64,000 nt of DNA from Blastopirellula marina (GTDB lineage Bacteria; Planctomycetota; Planctomycetia; Pirellulales; Pirellulaceae). The notes below the pieces were generated by a model. The model saw only the letters and a list, made by a program, of their open reading frames with translations, ran no database searches and was not told where the DNA came from. The stretch is from contig NZ_PUIA01000068.1 of NCBI RefSeq assembly GCF_002967715.1, positions 1 to 64,000 of the forward strand. The letters run 5' to 3'. Each line of letters begins with the position of its first letter. Positions within the stretch are counted from its first letter, which is position 1. The position numbers and the translations under genes are program-made. Of this stretch, positions 1 to 9,075 are shown one piece after another.

Positions 1-55
1 CTTGCAGGGCTTTAACGATCTGTTCGGGACTACGTCGTTTACGCTTCTTGGTCAT
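1..55 (-). CDS. IS3-family OrfA-like transposase, N-terminal fragment
   Basis: Eighteen codons are visible before the window edge, starting at the ATG at 55-53. The peptide begins MTKKRKRRSPEQIVKALQ. This Lys/Arg-rich start followed by 'SPEQIV' is typical of the small helix-turn-helix OrfA protein of IS3-family elements, which binds the terminal repeats and is joined to the DDE catalytic OrfB by frameshifting. A purine-rich AAGGAG lies just upstream (minus strand), a good ribosome site. Only the N-terminus is present, so the assignment rests on a short match and on its position at the edge of a disrupted gene. Confidence 0.55.
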   Translation of the reverse strand, partial: MTKKRKRRSPEQIVKALQ

Positions 56-120
56 GGGAGTCTCCTTGGCCGAAATTGGCCTCTAGACTCTCATAACACA
101 TGGACCAGTTTTTGGGGAGC
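1..120 (-). mobile_element. End of an IS3-family-like insertion sequence
   Basis: The minus strand carries the start of a transposase reading frame at position 55, preceded by a short leader that begins somewhere between about 150 and 100. This leader lies where the HD-GYP remnant stops matching its family, so the element seems to have inserted in that gene. The rest of the element, its other end and any target duplication lie outside the window. The exact boundary cannot be fixed from one end; terminal inverted repeats would be needed. Confidence 0.5.
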
Positions 121-420
121 ATGCCAATTCCGGCTGAGACGGAACAACGATGTTTCGCATATTGTCGTATGCGTCTTCATGACCTCGCGATCCTCTTCAG
201 AAAGCGGGCCAGGCTTCCGCAGTATCGCATCGAAGATTCCAACCTTTGCGATGCCATGCATCGGCGATGCAAGACGTAACAAATCGACGTCGGTAAAGGA
301 TCATCCACACGTCTCTGCAAAAATGGCACTCAAGATCCCAATTCGGCGAATATGCTCGTGGTCATCCACTACTAAGATCTTCGCGGGAGGCGTTTCCTTG
401 TTTGAACAACACGACTTCAT
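118..420 (-). pseudogene. Response regulator/HD-GYP phosphodiesterase remnant
   Basis: From the ATG at 420 the minus strand encodes the start of a receiver domain, including KILVVDDHEHIRR, then meets a TGA at 303-301. The same frame continues with LLRLASPMHGIAKVGI and a stretch ending EVMKTHTTI, which is the core of an HD-GYP domain. Roughly 170 residues expected between the two parts are missing, so this is an internal deletion ending at the stop codon. The family signature HDIGK reads HGIAK, so the metal-binding Asp is lost. The frame diverges from the family after 'THTTI', where the IS-like element starts. In intact relatives this architecture degrades cyclic di-GMP under control of a sensor kinase. 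The gene is dead. Confidence 0.75.
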
Positions 421-454
421 AATTTCAAGTCACTTTCTTAAAGGGAGATCAGTA

Positions 455-690
455 GAGACAATCGACTGAAAAATGTGGCTTGTGATAGATGCCGTACGGT
501 TTGCTGTTCGTCAATTGATAATGCACCTGTTGGGGGTACGCACTTCCTTTATTGTGCTTACTCGCAACCCATTCGTTGAAATCCTTCTGTGACTTGCCGC
601 TGATGCAGGTATCAGACCTTTCAAGTGTTTCGTGTCTATGCTGTTCGACGGTGCAAGCGATGACGACGGAGAATCCCCAGGTAAATCGTG
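455..690 (-). other. Protein-like fragment of unknown origin
   Basis: On the minus strand an open frame of about 75 codons ends at a TAG near 455 and reads like real protein, for example GKSQKDFNEWVASKHNKG. The plus-strand frame over the same bases does not resemble the kinase remnant that follows. No family is recognised and no convincing start was found. It lies between two decayed genes, so it may be another fragment of the same degraded island rather than an active gene. Confidence 0.2.
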
Positions 691-699
691 CCCCTCTGA

Positions 700-1289
700 C
701 CACTGAGTGTACCTCTGCCAAAGTTGTGATAGCCACCGAAGATGCTGGCCGTTTGACTGGGCAATTATTAACCTTTGGTCGTCGGCAAAAACTAGAAAAG
801 GCGCTTGTTGACTTGAACCAGGTTACTCTCGACGTCGTTTCCAAACTGCCTCCCCTCGTCAAAGCCAACATAGAACTCATCATAAGCTGTGATGCGGCAA
901 TTCCTCCCCTCTTGGAAGACATTGGCGAGTTACAGCAAGTTCTTTTCAACTTATGCTTGAACGCCCAGGATGCGATTCAAGGGGCTGGACAAATCGATAT
1001 CACATCCAGTAGGCACCTCGTATCGGCCCCCAAGGAAAACGAAACTTCATAGAAGGCACCCTGCCAAGCGGTAACCATTGCTGTGGGGGATTCAGGGTGT
1101 GGAATCTCGCAAGAATCGAAAGGCAAAATCTTCGATCCTTTCTTTACAACAAAGGGAATTGGTAAAGGAACAGGTCTCGGATTAGCCGTGATCCATGGAA
1201 TCGTGAGGGACCTGAACGGAACCATTAATGTCACGAGTGAGCTTGGCGAAGGAACGACTTTTATGTTGACGTTTCCTCCGGCGACTTAA
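700..1289 (+). pseudogene. Sensor histidine kinase remnant with an in-frame stop
   Basis: The plus strand encodes a partial kinase core: a dimerisation helix end (AGRLTGQLLTFGRRQKL), an N-box (LQQVLFNLCLNAQDAI), then after a TAG at 1050-1052 in the same frame the G1/F/G2 boxes ([32 protein letters not shown]). The conserved phospho-accepting His helix and any sensor domains are missing upstream. The two halves are in one frame, so a single nonsense change separates them. Such kinases normally phosphorylate a receiver domain; the receiver/HD-GYP remnant nearby on the opposite strand is a plausible former partner. Confidence in the family is high; loss of function is inferred from the stop and the missing H-box. 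Confidence 0.8.
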
Positions 1290-1540
1290 ACCAGCTAGTC
1301 AATTACACAAAGAGCGCAACTATTATAACTATCGCGCGATACTAATTCCGGCTCATCTATACGATGAATTTAGACCAACGATTTTCCCTCCTAAAGAAAC
1401 TACGGAGTTTCATCGCTTTCCCCAGACCCTATAATTGTTACACATAACTGCTACACATTCCCCCTCCTCTTGCCCTCCTTCTTTTCAATTCCAGCGTAAG
1501 TTCCTTTAGTTGGACCTCATTAACGACCTCCATATTGCCT

Positions 1541-3856
1541 ATGTCACGCGAGACGATTCCAGCAGGAACTCGGACTTCCAGGCTCTTGCCAGAGGACATT
1601 AGGTCACCTGTTCTTGATTGCTCTCCTCACCCCATGCTAATTGTGGATGGCCGCGGGAATATCGAGTACGCAAACACTGCGCTGATCAGGACGTGGGGGC
1701 TTCACGACGCCTCCCACCTCGTAGGAGGCGATGTCCACAGATTATGGAAGCAAACCGACACCGTCGATCGCTTGCTGGAATCGGCGATGACGTCTGGTTT
1801 AGCAACAAATGTGCTCGATGCTTGCCATAGCTTAGGTACGACCTTTCCAGTCGAAATTATCGCCCGCCGACTTAAGAGTTGGCAAAACGGCTCCGTCCAA
1901 ATAGCGTTCTTTGTGACCTGTGTTACGCCCGAGATTTCCCAACTCCAACAGGAATTAAGCGAAAGCAAACGTCGCCTGGAGGAATCACAGGAGATCGCCA
2001 AGATAGGCAACTGGGAACTCGACCTACAACAAAACATTCTGACATGGTCAGATAGGGTCTTCGATATCTTCGAAGTCACACCTGTCCAATTCGGCGGGAC
2101 CTACGAATACTTTCTCGATCTTGTATTTCCCGAGGATCGAGATCTGGTTAACAGCAGTTTTCTCGATTCTCTCGACAAGACCAGGTATTACGAGGTCACA
2201 CATCGAATTCACACTCCCACCGGGAAGCTTAAGTGGGTCAACGAACGATGCAAAGTCTTTATCGACTGTGACGGACAACCAATTCGCTGCCTCGGGACGG
2301 TTCGAGATGTAACCGCACAGGTTGAAACTCAGAGGGCACTCCAGATTGCCAACTCACAACTGCGGTCCATTATTGATTCACACAATGGATTCGTGGGGCT
2401 ATTGGACCTCGAAGGTCGATTGATCGAAATTAATGCTTCTCCATTCAAATCGAATATTGCGAATCGAAGCGAAGTGCTGGGCAGAGCATTATGGGAAACG
2501 CAGTGGTTTTCCCATCACGATTCCAATCAGCGGAAGATCAAATCTGCTATCCAACAAGTTTTGGGAGGTCGTTCGCTGCGATTCGAGACAACCATCTGCA
2601 ATCAAGCTAATGAACTAGTAACGCACGATATTTCCTTTGAACCGTTGTTGGATATCGAAGGGAATATCATCAATATCGCCACATATGCGGTTGATATCTC
2701 TCAACGTAAACAAGCGGAAGTACTGCTCCGAGAAAGCGAGTGCTTCACGCGTTCAACTCTGGATGCCCTTTCTGCAGAAATCGCAGTACTAGACGAAACG
2801 GGAATCATTTCTCACGCCAATCGTGCCTGGACGGAGTTCACGATTGCCTGTTGCACTTATTGGCATACGGCCCCGAAAGGTGCCAATTACCTCGAACTAT
2901 GCCGGAAAGCAGGTGCTATCGGCATCAAAGCTGCATCTCGGCTGGCCCAAGGAATCGATGACATCCTGGAAGGGCGCTGTACCGAGTTTTCGGTCGAACA
3001 CTGCTGCCAGACGGCAAACGGCCAACAGTGGTTTCTCAGTCGAGGAACGCGATACCCAGGCGGGCGGCGCGTCGTTATCGTCCATGCGGACATAACCAGT
3101 GTTAAACTGGCAGAATTGCAAATGGAGGAACTCCGCAACCAATTGGTACACGCGTCGCGAGTTGCCACGATGGGGGAAATGGCCGCCGGCATCGCTCATG
3201 AACTCAATCAGCCCCTTGCTGCCATTAGGCTCTATTCTGAAGGTGGTGTTGAAGGGATATCCAAAGGTACGCTAAACGGCCCAGAGTTATCGGCAATGCT
3301 TGACAAAATCGCGGGACTGGCCACCCGCTGTGGCCAAGTCATCCGCGGACTACGCGAGTTTGCGATGCGTGAAGAGCCAAGACACGTCATCATTGATGTA
3401 CGTGACATGATCCACGAAGTTTTGCAATTCATGGGGCATGAATGTAAGTGCTCCGGAGTCAATTACAGCTTAGATCTCGGTAGCAACACGCAATTGGTCA
3501 GCGCAAATCCAATTCAACTGCAACAAGTTCTCGTCAATCTTATCCGAAACGCGATCGAGGCCTTAGCTGATCATACTCGGTTAGGACGAATCGAGATTTG
3601 TTCCCAATCAACAGAAGATGACAGAAATATCACCATCTCTGTTTACGATAACGGCCCCGGCATGTCCTCGGAAACCATGTCTCACTTATTTGATCCTTTC
3701 TTCACAACCAAACCCTCGGGCCTAGGCATGGGGTTAAAAATCAGCCAGACGATTGTGCGAGCCCACGGTGGCACGATTCACTGCAACTCGGAGCCACAAA
3801 TTGGAACGACCTTCACCATTCAATTACCCATGGCAAGCAACGTAACAAATGAATGA
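1541..3856 (+). CDS. Multi-PAS sensor histidine kinase
   Basis: About 771 residues, with no clear membrane segment, so probably a cytoplasmic sensor. Four PAS-like regions lie at about 25-130, 150-265, 275-393 and 395-523. A HisKA helix follows with the phospho-accepting His at about 553 in AAGIAHELNQPLAAIRLY. The HATPase domain (about 640-765) has an N-box (QQVLVNLIRNAIEAL), [14 protein letters not shown] and GLGMGLKI. All catalytic boxes are present. The order resembles FixL/TodS-type kinases, which sense redox state or small ligands through PAS domains; no haem- or flavin-binding residue was identified. The ATG at 1541 is preferred over a TTG six bases earlier. The stop overlaps the next gene by 8 bases, so the two proteins should be co-translated and form one two-component system. 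Confidence 0.88.
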   Translation: MSRETIPAGTRTSRLLPEDIRSPVLDCSPHPMLIVDGRGNIEYANTALIRTWGLHDASHLVGGDVHRLWKQTDTVDRLLESAMTSGLATNVLDACHSLGTTFPVEIIARRLKSWQNGSVQIAFFVTCVTPEISQLQQELSESKRRLEESQEIAKIGNWELDLQQNILTWSDRVFDIFEVTPVQFGGTYEYFLDLVFPEDRDLVNSSFLDSLDKTRYYEVTHRIHTPTGKLKWVNERCKVFIDCDGQPIRCLGTVRDVTAQVETQRALQIANSQLRSIIDSHNGFVGLLDLEGRLIEINASPFKSNIANRSEVLGRALWETQWFSHHDSNQRKIKSAIQQVLGGRSLRFETTICNQANELVTHDISFEPLLDIEGNIINIATYAVDISQRKQAEVLLRESECFTRSTLDALSAEIAVLDETGIISHANRAWTEFTIACCTYWHTAPKGANYLELCRKAGAIGIKAASRLAQGIDDILEGRCTEFSVEHCCQTANGQQWFLSRGTRYPGGRRVVIVHADITSVKLAELQMEELRNQLVHASRVATMGEMAAGIAHELNQPLAAIRLYSEGGVEGISKGTLNGPELSAMLDKIAGLATRCGQVIRGLREFAMREEPRHVIIDVRDMIHEVLQFMGHECKCSGVNYSLDLGSNTQLVSANPIQLQQVLVNLIRNAIEALADHTRLGRIEICSQSTEDDRNITISVYDNGPGMSSETMSHLFDPFFTTKPSGLGMGLKISQTIVRAHGGTIHCNSEPQIGTTFTIQLPMASNVTNE

Positions 3857-4514
3857 CGACGATTCCTCACTAGGCACCGTCTACATCGTGGAAGACAACG
3901 ATGACACGCGTCGATCCATTGAATGGACGCTCGCATCGGTCGGGTATTCCGTCGAGGTCTTTGCTGAAGCAAGATCATTTCTCGACCGACTCGACGCAAC
4001 CGCTCCGTGCTGTGTCGTGGTCGATCTTCTGTTGCCAGGCATGACAGGACTGTCACTTTGTCAAGAACTCAATAAACGCGTCGTCAGTAGCGCGGTTGTC
4101 ATGATCAGTGGCCACGGCGACATCAAATCTGCAGTCGAAGCAATGAAACAAGGTGTCGTCGACTTCCTGGAGAAGCCATTTGGCCGAGAACAATTGTTAA
4201 ACTCGGTCCATGACGCCTCAACTCGCGCCAGACGCCAATATCGCGAATCACAGGAAGAAGCGAGAATTGCAGATGGTTTAGCAACACTTTCTCCTCGCGA
4301 GCGAGAGGTTTTCGACTGCATGGCCGACGGGATGGTGACCAAACAGATTGCTACTGTCCTCACAATCAGCCCGAGAACCGTTGATGTTCACCGATCGAAA
4401 ATCACCCAAAAGCTGGAGTTAGATTCCCCTACGCAAATGGCGCACTTTATTTCTATCCATAAACGGCAACGAGATCGAAAGCTACGGAATAATCTCCCGT
4501 TTCCAGCCAACTGA
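3849..4514 (+). CDS. FixJ/NarL-type response regulator
   Basis: A 221-residue regulator. The receiver domain has acidic residues in IVEDNDD, the likely phospho-acceptor Asp59 (VVVDLLLPG), Ser87 in ISGHGD and Lys109 in FLEKPFG. A LuxR-type helix-turn-helix follows at about 148-205 (LSPREREVFDCMADG, ISPRTVDVHRSKI). This matches the FixJ/TodT class of DNA-binding activators. It overlaps the kinase gene by 8 bases and is almost certainly its partner. Target genes are not evident; the next genes are convergent, so control may be at a distance. Confidence 0.9.
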   Translation: MNDDDSSLGTVYIVEDNDDTRRSIEWTLASVGYSVEVFAEARSFLDRLDATAPCCVVVDLLLPGMTGLSLCQELNKRVVSSAVVMISGHGDIKSAVEAMKQGVVDFLEKPFGREQLLNSVHDASTRARRQYRESQEEARIADGLATLSPREREVFDCMADGMVTKQIATVLTISPRTVDVHRSKITQKLELDSPTQMAHFISIHKRQRDRKLRNNLPFPAN

Positions 4515-4649
4515 CTACAAAGCCTCACTGGATAATTAGACCGCGAAATTTACTTTGCAGAATGACACGATTGTTTGTCATCAATCAAAAAGATAAGCAG
4601 TAACGGGGTGCGTCTCCAAGTCGAGCATATGAATCCAGAGGCTTTCACT

Positions 4650-5486
4650 TCAATCCGTCAAGAGCTTGGGCTTCTTACCTACAATCTCCATTCTCGTGGC
4701 GATCGACGACTCGCCAACGGTTGGCTCTGAAGCCTCATTCGATCCATTCGTTGGCGAACGGAAGATCATCCCCAGCGACAACAGGAGAAGTGTCCCCATG
4801 GTCAGGCCGCGGAATACACGGGCATCGATATTATGCGACACCTTGAGCCCGACATAGATCCCCAGAAGCGCAAACGGAATGGCTAGAACACAATAACTGA
4901 GTACTGAGAGATTCATCCAACCAGCAGCAGTCAAACCACCAATTCGGAGAATCGCCGTAAGAAAACTGAAGGCTAATAGAAACACTTTGATCTGTGTTGG
5001 AGACCAAGGCTGACGCGACGCGAACGCTGCTACCGGCGGCCCACCCATTCCGACAGCCCCAGTGAGAAGCCCACTGGCAACCCCGGTAATCGAGGCCCAC
5101 AGCCATGAAGTTTCTCGTTCTGTTTCAATCTTGATTTCCCGCCGCATTGACCACAGTCCTTCGGCTGAGAGTAAAAAGATCAAAACACCAGTGACTCGAA
5201 TCAGCAGAGTCTCGTTCACTACGCTAAAGAAATAGAGCCCGACTGGCAGGCCTGCGATAGCTCCAGCCAAACAGATCAATAGGGTCCGACGCTTGATTTC
5301 ACCTCGGTACATCCATACTGCCGCAATCAAAGGTGCCAAAACACTGACGGCGACGATCACGTTCGCTTCACGAAAGTCAAGAAAGTAGGAGAAGATTGCC
5401 AAACAAACGATAGCGTAGCCAAAGCCGATCGTTCCCTGAACTGTAGCAGCCAGAAAGATTACCAGAGAGATCAGCAGCAGTATCAA
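4650..5486 (-). CDS. TauE/SafE-type sulfite/anion exporter
   Basis: A 278-residue membrane protein with seven to eight hydrophobic segments. The first repeat starts with VQGTIGFGYAIV and the second contains SGLLTGAVGMGGPPVA, the paired glycine-rich motifs of the TauE/SafE (DUF81) family. Members export sulfite, sulfoacetate or related anions, or have unknown substrates. It is the last gene of a minus-strand unit and lies 25 bases after the MFS gene. Its place next to an Fe/2OG dioxygenase of the TauD family suggests export of sulfite released by desulfonation; this is inference. The hydrophilic C-terminal tail (about 240-278) is not a family feature. Confidence 0.8.
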   Translation of the reverse strand: MILLLISLVIFLAATVQGTIGFGYAIVCLAIFSYFLDFREANVIVAVSVLAPLIAAVWMYRGEIKRRTLLICLAGAIAGLPVGLYFFSVVNETLLIRVTGVLIFLLSAEGLWSMRREIKIETERETSWLWASITGVASGLLTGAVGMGGPPVAAFASRQPWSPTQIKVFLLAFSFLTAILRIGGLTAAGWMNLSVLSYCVLAIPFALLGIYVGLKVSHNIDARVFRGLTMGTLLLLSLGMIFRSPTNGSNEASEPTVGESSIATRMEIVGKKPKLLTD

Positions 5487-5511
5487 CTTGAATTCTTTCC
5501 TGGAAGCGAAT

Positions 5512-6798
5512 CTACTCAGGCAACTCTTGCCCCTTAGTTTCTGGCAAAAATAGCATGATCACCACCCCCACCAGAAAAAGCAGGGCAAGTAAACTAACCG
5601 CGAGTCGCAAATCGATTTCCGATTTAAGGGCACCGGCGGCGAGAAGGACCGGAACGGCTACGACTCTCCCACCGTTAAAACAAAAGCTAGTTCCCGTTGC
5701 GCGAAGATGAGTCGGGAATAGTTCTGGAAAGTAAATTGCGTAGCCCGCATGAATCCCCAGCGTAAAGAATCCAAACAGCGGCAAGAGGAACAATAATTGC
5801 CAATAGGTCTGCGGCAAAAAACAAACCACCGGCACAATAGCCACGGCCATAAGTTGAAAGACGATAAAAGTCGGTTTGCGACCGAATCGCGCAGCGAGTG
5901 GCCCGAAGGAAAGCAGTCCGATACCTCCTCCCGCTGCTTGAACAATGCCGTAAGCGAACTTTGCCTGTTGCGCCGCCCCCTCGGGCGAGACGTCGTTACG
6001 AAGCAATAGCTCGCGCATAAGGTCTTGCCCAGATACAGTCACCGCCCAGAACGTCCCCAGTCCGACTGCAGCAAGGCCCATTCCCATAAACGCTCGAAAG
6101 CTCCAAGGACTGGCCAACAGCAATTGTCGGAAGCTGCCCAGTTTCTCAGGCCGAGTAGATGTCTTGGCGGCATCCTTTTTCTCTTGCCAACGTTCGGGTT
6201 CCTTCACCGATGACCGCACCCACACGATCAGTACAGCAGGCAAAATGCCCACCAGGTAAGCGTATTGCCAGTTCGCCCCAACGGCCAAACCAGCAAGAGC
6301 CGCCAGCCACGTCCCCAGGATACTTGTCGCATGGAAGATACCCGAGGCCTGGGCTCTGGCCTTGGGAGGAAAGACTTCCGCGACCAGGCTGGCTGCAACG
6401 GCCCATTCCCCCCCCACGCCAACTGCAACCAGGAATCGCAGTACGGCAACGTGCCACAGTTCTGTGGCAAAAAACGTCAAACCAGAAAACACCGAGTACG
6501 CTAGAATGGTCGCAATCATGATAGGACGCCGACCGTAACGATCGGCCAGCGTACCGGCGAGCAGCCCTCCAACGGTTCCTCCGAATAGGAAGATTGCCAG
6601 GAAGAAGTCACCGTACCACTTCACGTTTGCCTCGGCCTGAGGGACGATATCATTCAACATCTGATTGCGGGTGATGTTGAAGATCTGTCCTTCATATACA
6701 TCAAAAACCCAACCAGCGGAGGCAATAATCAGTACCAACCATTGGTAACGCGTTACATCGTGATACCATGGTCGCGACGATTGTGAGGGAGTGTCCAT
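5512..6798 (-). CDS. MFS transporter
   Basis: A 428-residue carrier with about 12 hydrophobic segments. The loop between segments 2 and 3 has GTLADRYGRRP, the MFS signature, and a related sequence (ARFGRKP) recurs in the second half. The N-terminus is cytoplasmic and lacks a signal peptide. The overall form resembles sugar or organic-acid/anion proton symporters; the substrate cannot be read from sequence. It is 86 bases after the oxidoreductase gene and 25 bases before the exporter gene, all on one strand, so it is probably the uptake carrier for the substrate of this operon. Confidence 0.85.
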   Translation of the reverse strand: MDTPSQSSRPWYHDVTRYQWLVLIIASAGWVFDVYEGQIFNITRNQMLNDIVPQAEANVKWYGDFFLAIFLFGGTVGGLLAGTLADRYGRRPIMIATILAYSVFSGLTFFATELWHVAVLRFLVAVGVGGEWAVAASLVAEVFPPKARAQASGIFHATSILGTWLAALAGLAVGANWQYAYLVGILPAVLIVWVRSSVKEPERWQEKKDAAKTSTRPEKLGSFRQLLLASPWSFRAFMGMGLAAVGLGTFWAVTVSGQDLMRELLLRNDVSPEGAAQQAKFAYGIVQAAGGGIGLLSFGPLAARFGRKPTFIVFQLMAVAIVPVVCFLPQTYWQLLFLLPLFGFFTLGIHAGYAIYFPELFPTHLRATGTSFCFNGGRVVAVPVLLAAGALKSEIDLRLAVSLLALLFLVGVVIMLFLPETKGQELPE

Positions 6799-6884
6799 GG
6801 CTTCATTTCACTTGTCAAGAAGAGATGAGAAACAGGAAGGACAGGCAGGTTGGCAGGAAGAGAAACAAACTAACTTTGGGGCAT

Positions 6885-7928
6885 TTACAGGATATCGCTC
6901 ATAGCAACCGGCTGGCCCGATTCAACCGACTTTTGCGCGGCCAGACACATTGCGACAGACCACATTCCGTCTTCAGCCGACGTTGCTAATGGTTTACCAC
7001 CACGAATGGCTTCCAGCAACATAGCTACCTGGTCCTCAAGCTCAAAGATCTCGCCGGTGATCTTCTCGATCGGAATCTCACGGACAGTTTCACCATTGGA
7101 AGCCTTGAGAAAGAAGCTGGGGTGACGTGTGCGATCCATGGCACCACTCCAACTTGCCCATAGCGAGCCTTCCGTTCCAGCAACTTTCGCGGTCTGATGA
7201 TGCTCGAACATAGAAAGCGACTGCGATACGACAGCGTACTTCCCATCTTCGAAGTTAACGATCGCGCTGAAGTTATCCTGCAGTTCTGGATGCCCCACCT
7301 GGCGAGAATTGGCTGTGGCAAACAGTGAAGTCGGCTTTCCAGCTGAGCTCAGGTACCAACGGGCCAGGTCGAAGAAGTGAATTGGCTCTTCCAATATCCA
7401 GTTCCCCACGCGGTCGATATCGTATCGCCAGCCGTCGGCACCTAGGCGATATGGTTTACGGGAGAGTTCCACTAATGCGTATTGTGGTTCGCCAATCGCA
7501 CCTGCGTCGATCTCTTGCTTGACTCGCGACCAGAGTGAAGAAAGCCGCAGTTCGTGACCAACAGCCAAAAGAAGATTTTTCTCCTGGGCCAGTTGATTGA
7601 GGGCCTGACAGTCGGCAATTGTCAGACACATTGGCTTTTCCAACAGCAGGTGCTTGCCCGACTCCAATACCGCCTTGGCAACCTCGAAGTGCAAATAGCT
7701 GGGTATCACCACATGGACGACTTCGATATCGTCCTGTGCCAGAAGTTGGTGATAGTCGCTATATACCGAAGCACTCGGATATAGTTCGCGAGCTTCGCTG
7801 CAGGTGCCTTCCGATTTCGCAGCAATGGCGGCTACTTCAGCACCTTCGGTCTTATTGATCGCCCCAGCGTGGCATTTGCCCCAGGCACCGAATCCAATCA
7901 CGCCAAAACGTACGGGGGATGTTGTCAT
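6885..7928 (-). CDS. Gfo/Idh/MocA-family NAD(P)-dependent oxidoreductase
   Basis: A 347-residue cytoplasmic enzyme. A Rossmann fold at the N-terminus has FGVIGFGAWGKCH; the family motif LLLEKPMCL places the cofactor/substrate Lys at 98. The C-terminal half is the alpha/beta substrate domain. Family members oxidise or reduce sugars, inositols and related alcohols/aldehydes. There is no signal peptide, unlike the paralogue at 10412. Sandwiched between the dioxygenase and the MFS gene, it likely handles the product of the dioxygenase or the imported sugar. Substrate unknown. Confidence 0.88.
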   Translation of the reverse strand: MTTSPVRFGVIGFGAWGKCHAGAINKTEGAEVAAIAAKSEGTCSEARELYPSASVYSDYHQLLAQDDIEVVHVVIPSYLHFEVAKAVLESGKHLLLEKPMCLTIADCQALNQLAQEKNLLLAVGHELRLSSLWSRVKQEIDAGAIGEPQYALVELSRKPYRLGADGWRYDIDRVGNWILEEPIHFFDLARWYLSSAGKPTSLFATANSRQVGHPELQDNFSAIVNFEDGKYAVVSQSLSMFEHHQTAKVAGTEGSLWASWSGAMDRTRHPSFFLKASNGETVREIPIEKITGEIFELEDQVAMLLEAIRGGKPLATSAEDGMWSVAMCLAAQKSVESGQPVAMSDIL

Positions 7929-7996
7929 GAGTTATCCTGTCTTTTCAATCGACCAGCGGCCGCAATGCAATTAGTTAAACTTTGACGGAATATGGA

Positions 7997-9007
7997 TTAG
8001 GTCGCGTGAGCGTGTTGTCCCATCTCTAGCAGCGATGCCAGAATCTTGCGTGGGCCTTGGAATGTTCGTCGACCGTGCATGACGAGGAAGTTATCGACCA
8101 AAGCAATATCACCGTTCTGCCAAGGAAGGTCGAATGTCAACTGCTCCGCCATTTTAGCAACTTCCATGACGGTATCCCGGTCAAGCGGCTGTCCGTCGCC
8201 GAACGTGATAGACTTGGAAGGATCATTTCGACTGTCCTTCCAACCACAGAAGGCCGCGATCAACTGATTAAAAAAGACTTTGCGGCCAGGTGATACTTCT
8301 CGTACCGCTGGCAGAACCGGCGTTGTTGCGCGAAGGCTGCCGTCTTCCTGCCACCCCCAGGTATATCCGTATTCCGCCATGCGAGCCTGGGCCTGTTCCT
8401 GCGTCTCCACTCTAAATGTGCTTTGCCAACTGCGGCCCATCCCAGAGGAAGCATCGTTAGCGGCAGGCATAACGTTGGTGTATTTCAACCCTTTTGTTTC
8501 ACAGTCGAAAGCGAACTGGGGAAAACGCTCTTGCATTTGCTCGAACAGAATATCCGAACGGCACAGCGGCGTTGCTCCCCCTTCATCGGCTGCTTGCCAA
8601 CAGCAGAAGAACAACTTACTCGGAAAAATCGGAGTTTGAGCCATCTCGTGATGCAGATAGATGGTCACCGTCGAAGGGGCCTCGTTGGCCGAGAACACTC
8701 GTGGGGTAAAGTTCGTGCGAACAGCATTGGAAAGGGACACTTCGTACGGAAAATTCTCAATCTCGAACGCAGCAATAAACTGGTCAAACTCTGACGGTTC
8801 GCCCAGGGGAAAGCCTCGAAACAGGATGGCTCCATGCGTCTGACATTGTCGCAGAAGATCCTCACGGTTCTCCTTGGCCCAAGCCACGGCCTCGTCCAGT
8901 GTTGCCAATTCAGATTCACATTTCAGAATTAATGGAAATACCTCTCCATCATACGACTGTTGACTTGGCACACTGACGGGCGAGACGTTCAACCGTTGAT
9001 CGGTCAT
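7997..9007 (-). CDS. TauD/TfdA-family Fe(II)/2-oxoglutarate dioxygenase
   Basis: Starting at the ATG at 9007, which has AGGA eight bases upstream, the product has 336 residues; a longer frame would overlap the ROK gene and lacks a ribosome site. The iron facial triad is visible: His119-x-Glu121 in YLHHEMAQ and His311 in FLVMHGRRTF, with Arg320 downstream for 2-oxoglutarate. Glu replaces the more usual Asp in the HxD/E motif, which is known in this superfamily. TauD enzymes hydroxylate the carbon next to a sulfonate and release sulfite; relatives act on many other compounds. The gene is 68 bases after the ROK regulator and 68 bases before the oxidoreductase. With a TauE-type exporter in the same unit, a sulfonate substrate is the leading guess. 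Confidence 0.82.
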   Translation of the reverse strand: MTDQRLNVSPVSVPSQQSYDGEVFPLILKCESELATLDEAVAWAKENREDLLRQCQTHGAILFRGFPLGEPSEFDQFIAAFEIENFPYEVSLSNAVRTNFTPRVFSANEAPSTVTIYLHHEMAQTPIFPSKLFFCCWQAADEGGATPLCRSDILFEQMQERFPQFAFDCETKGLKYTNVMPAANDASSGMGRSWQSTFRVETQEQAQARMAEYGYTWGWQEDGSLRATTPVLPAVREVSPGRKVFFNQLIAAFCGWKDSRNDPSKSITFGDGQPLDRDTVMEVAKMAEQLTFDLPWQNGDIALVDNFLVMHGRRTFQGPRKILASLLEMGQHAHAT

Positions 9008-9075
9008 GGGGAAATTCCTGAAAATAGGTTCCGCTTGTCTTGCGGGAATAGATGAATGAAAGTGTTGGCAATGTG

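Noticed and set aside
2-469. A 155-codon plus-strand frame at the left edge
   Set aside because: It overlaps the receiver/HD-GYP remnant and the IS-like leader, which read as known families on the minus strand; the plus product has no motif.
4562-4580. A 6-bp stem (ATGACA and TGTCAT) between the FixJ-type regulator and the TauE-type gene
   Set aside because: The stem is short and AT-rich with no T-run on either strand, so a terminator call is not justified.
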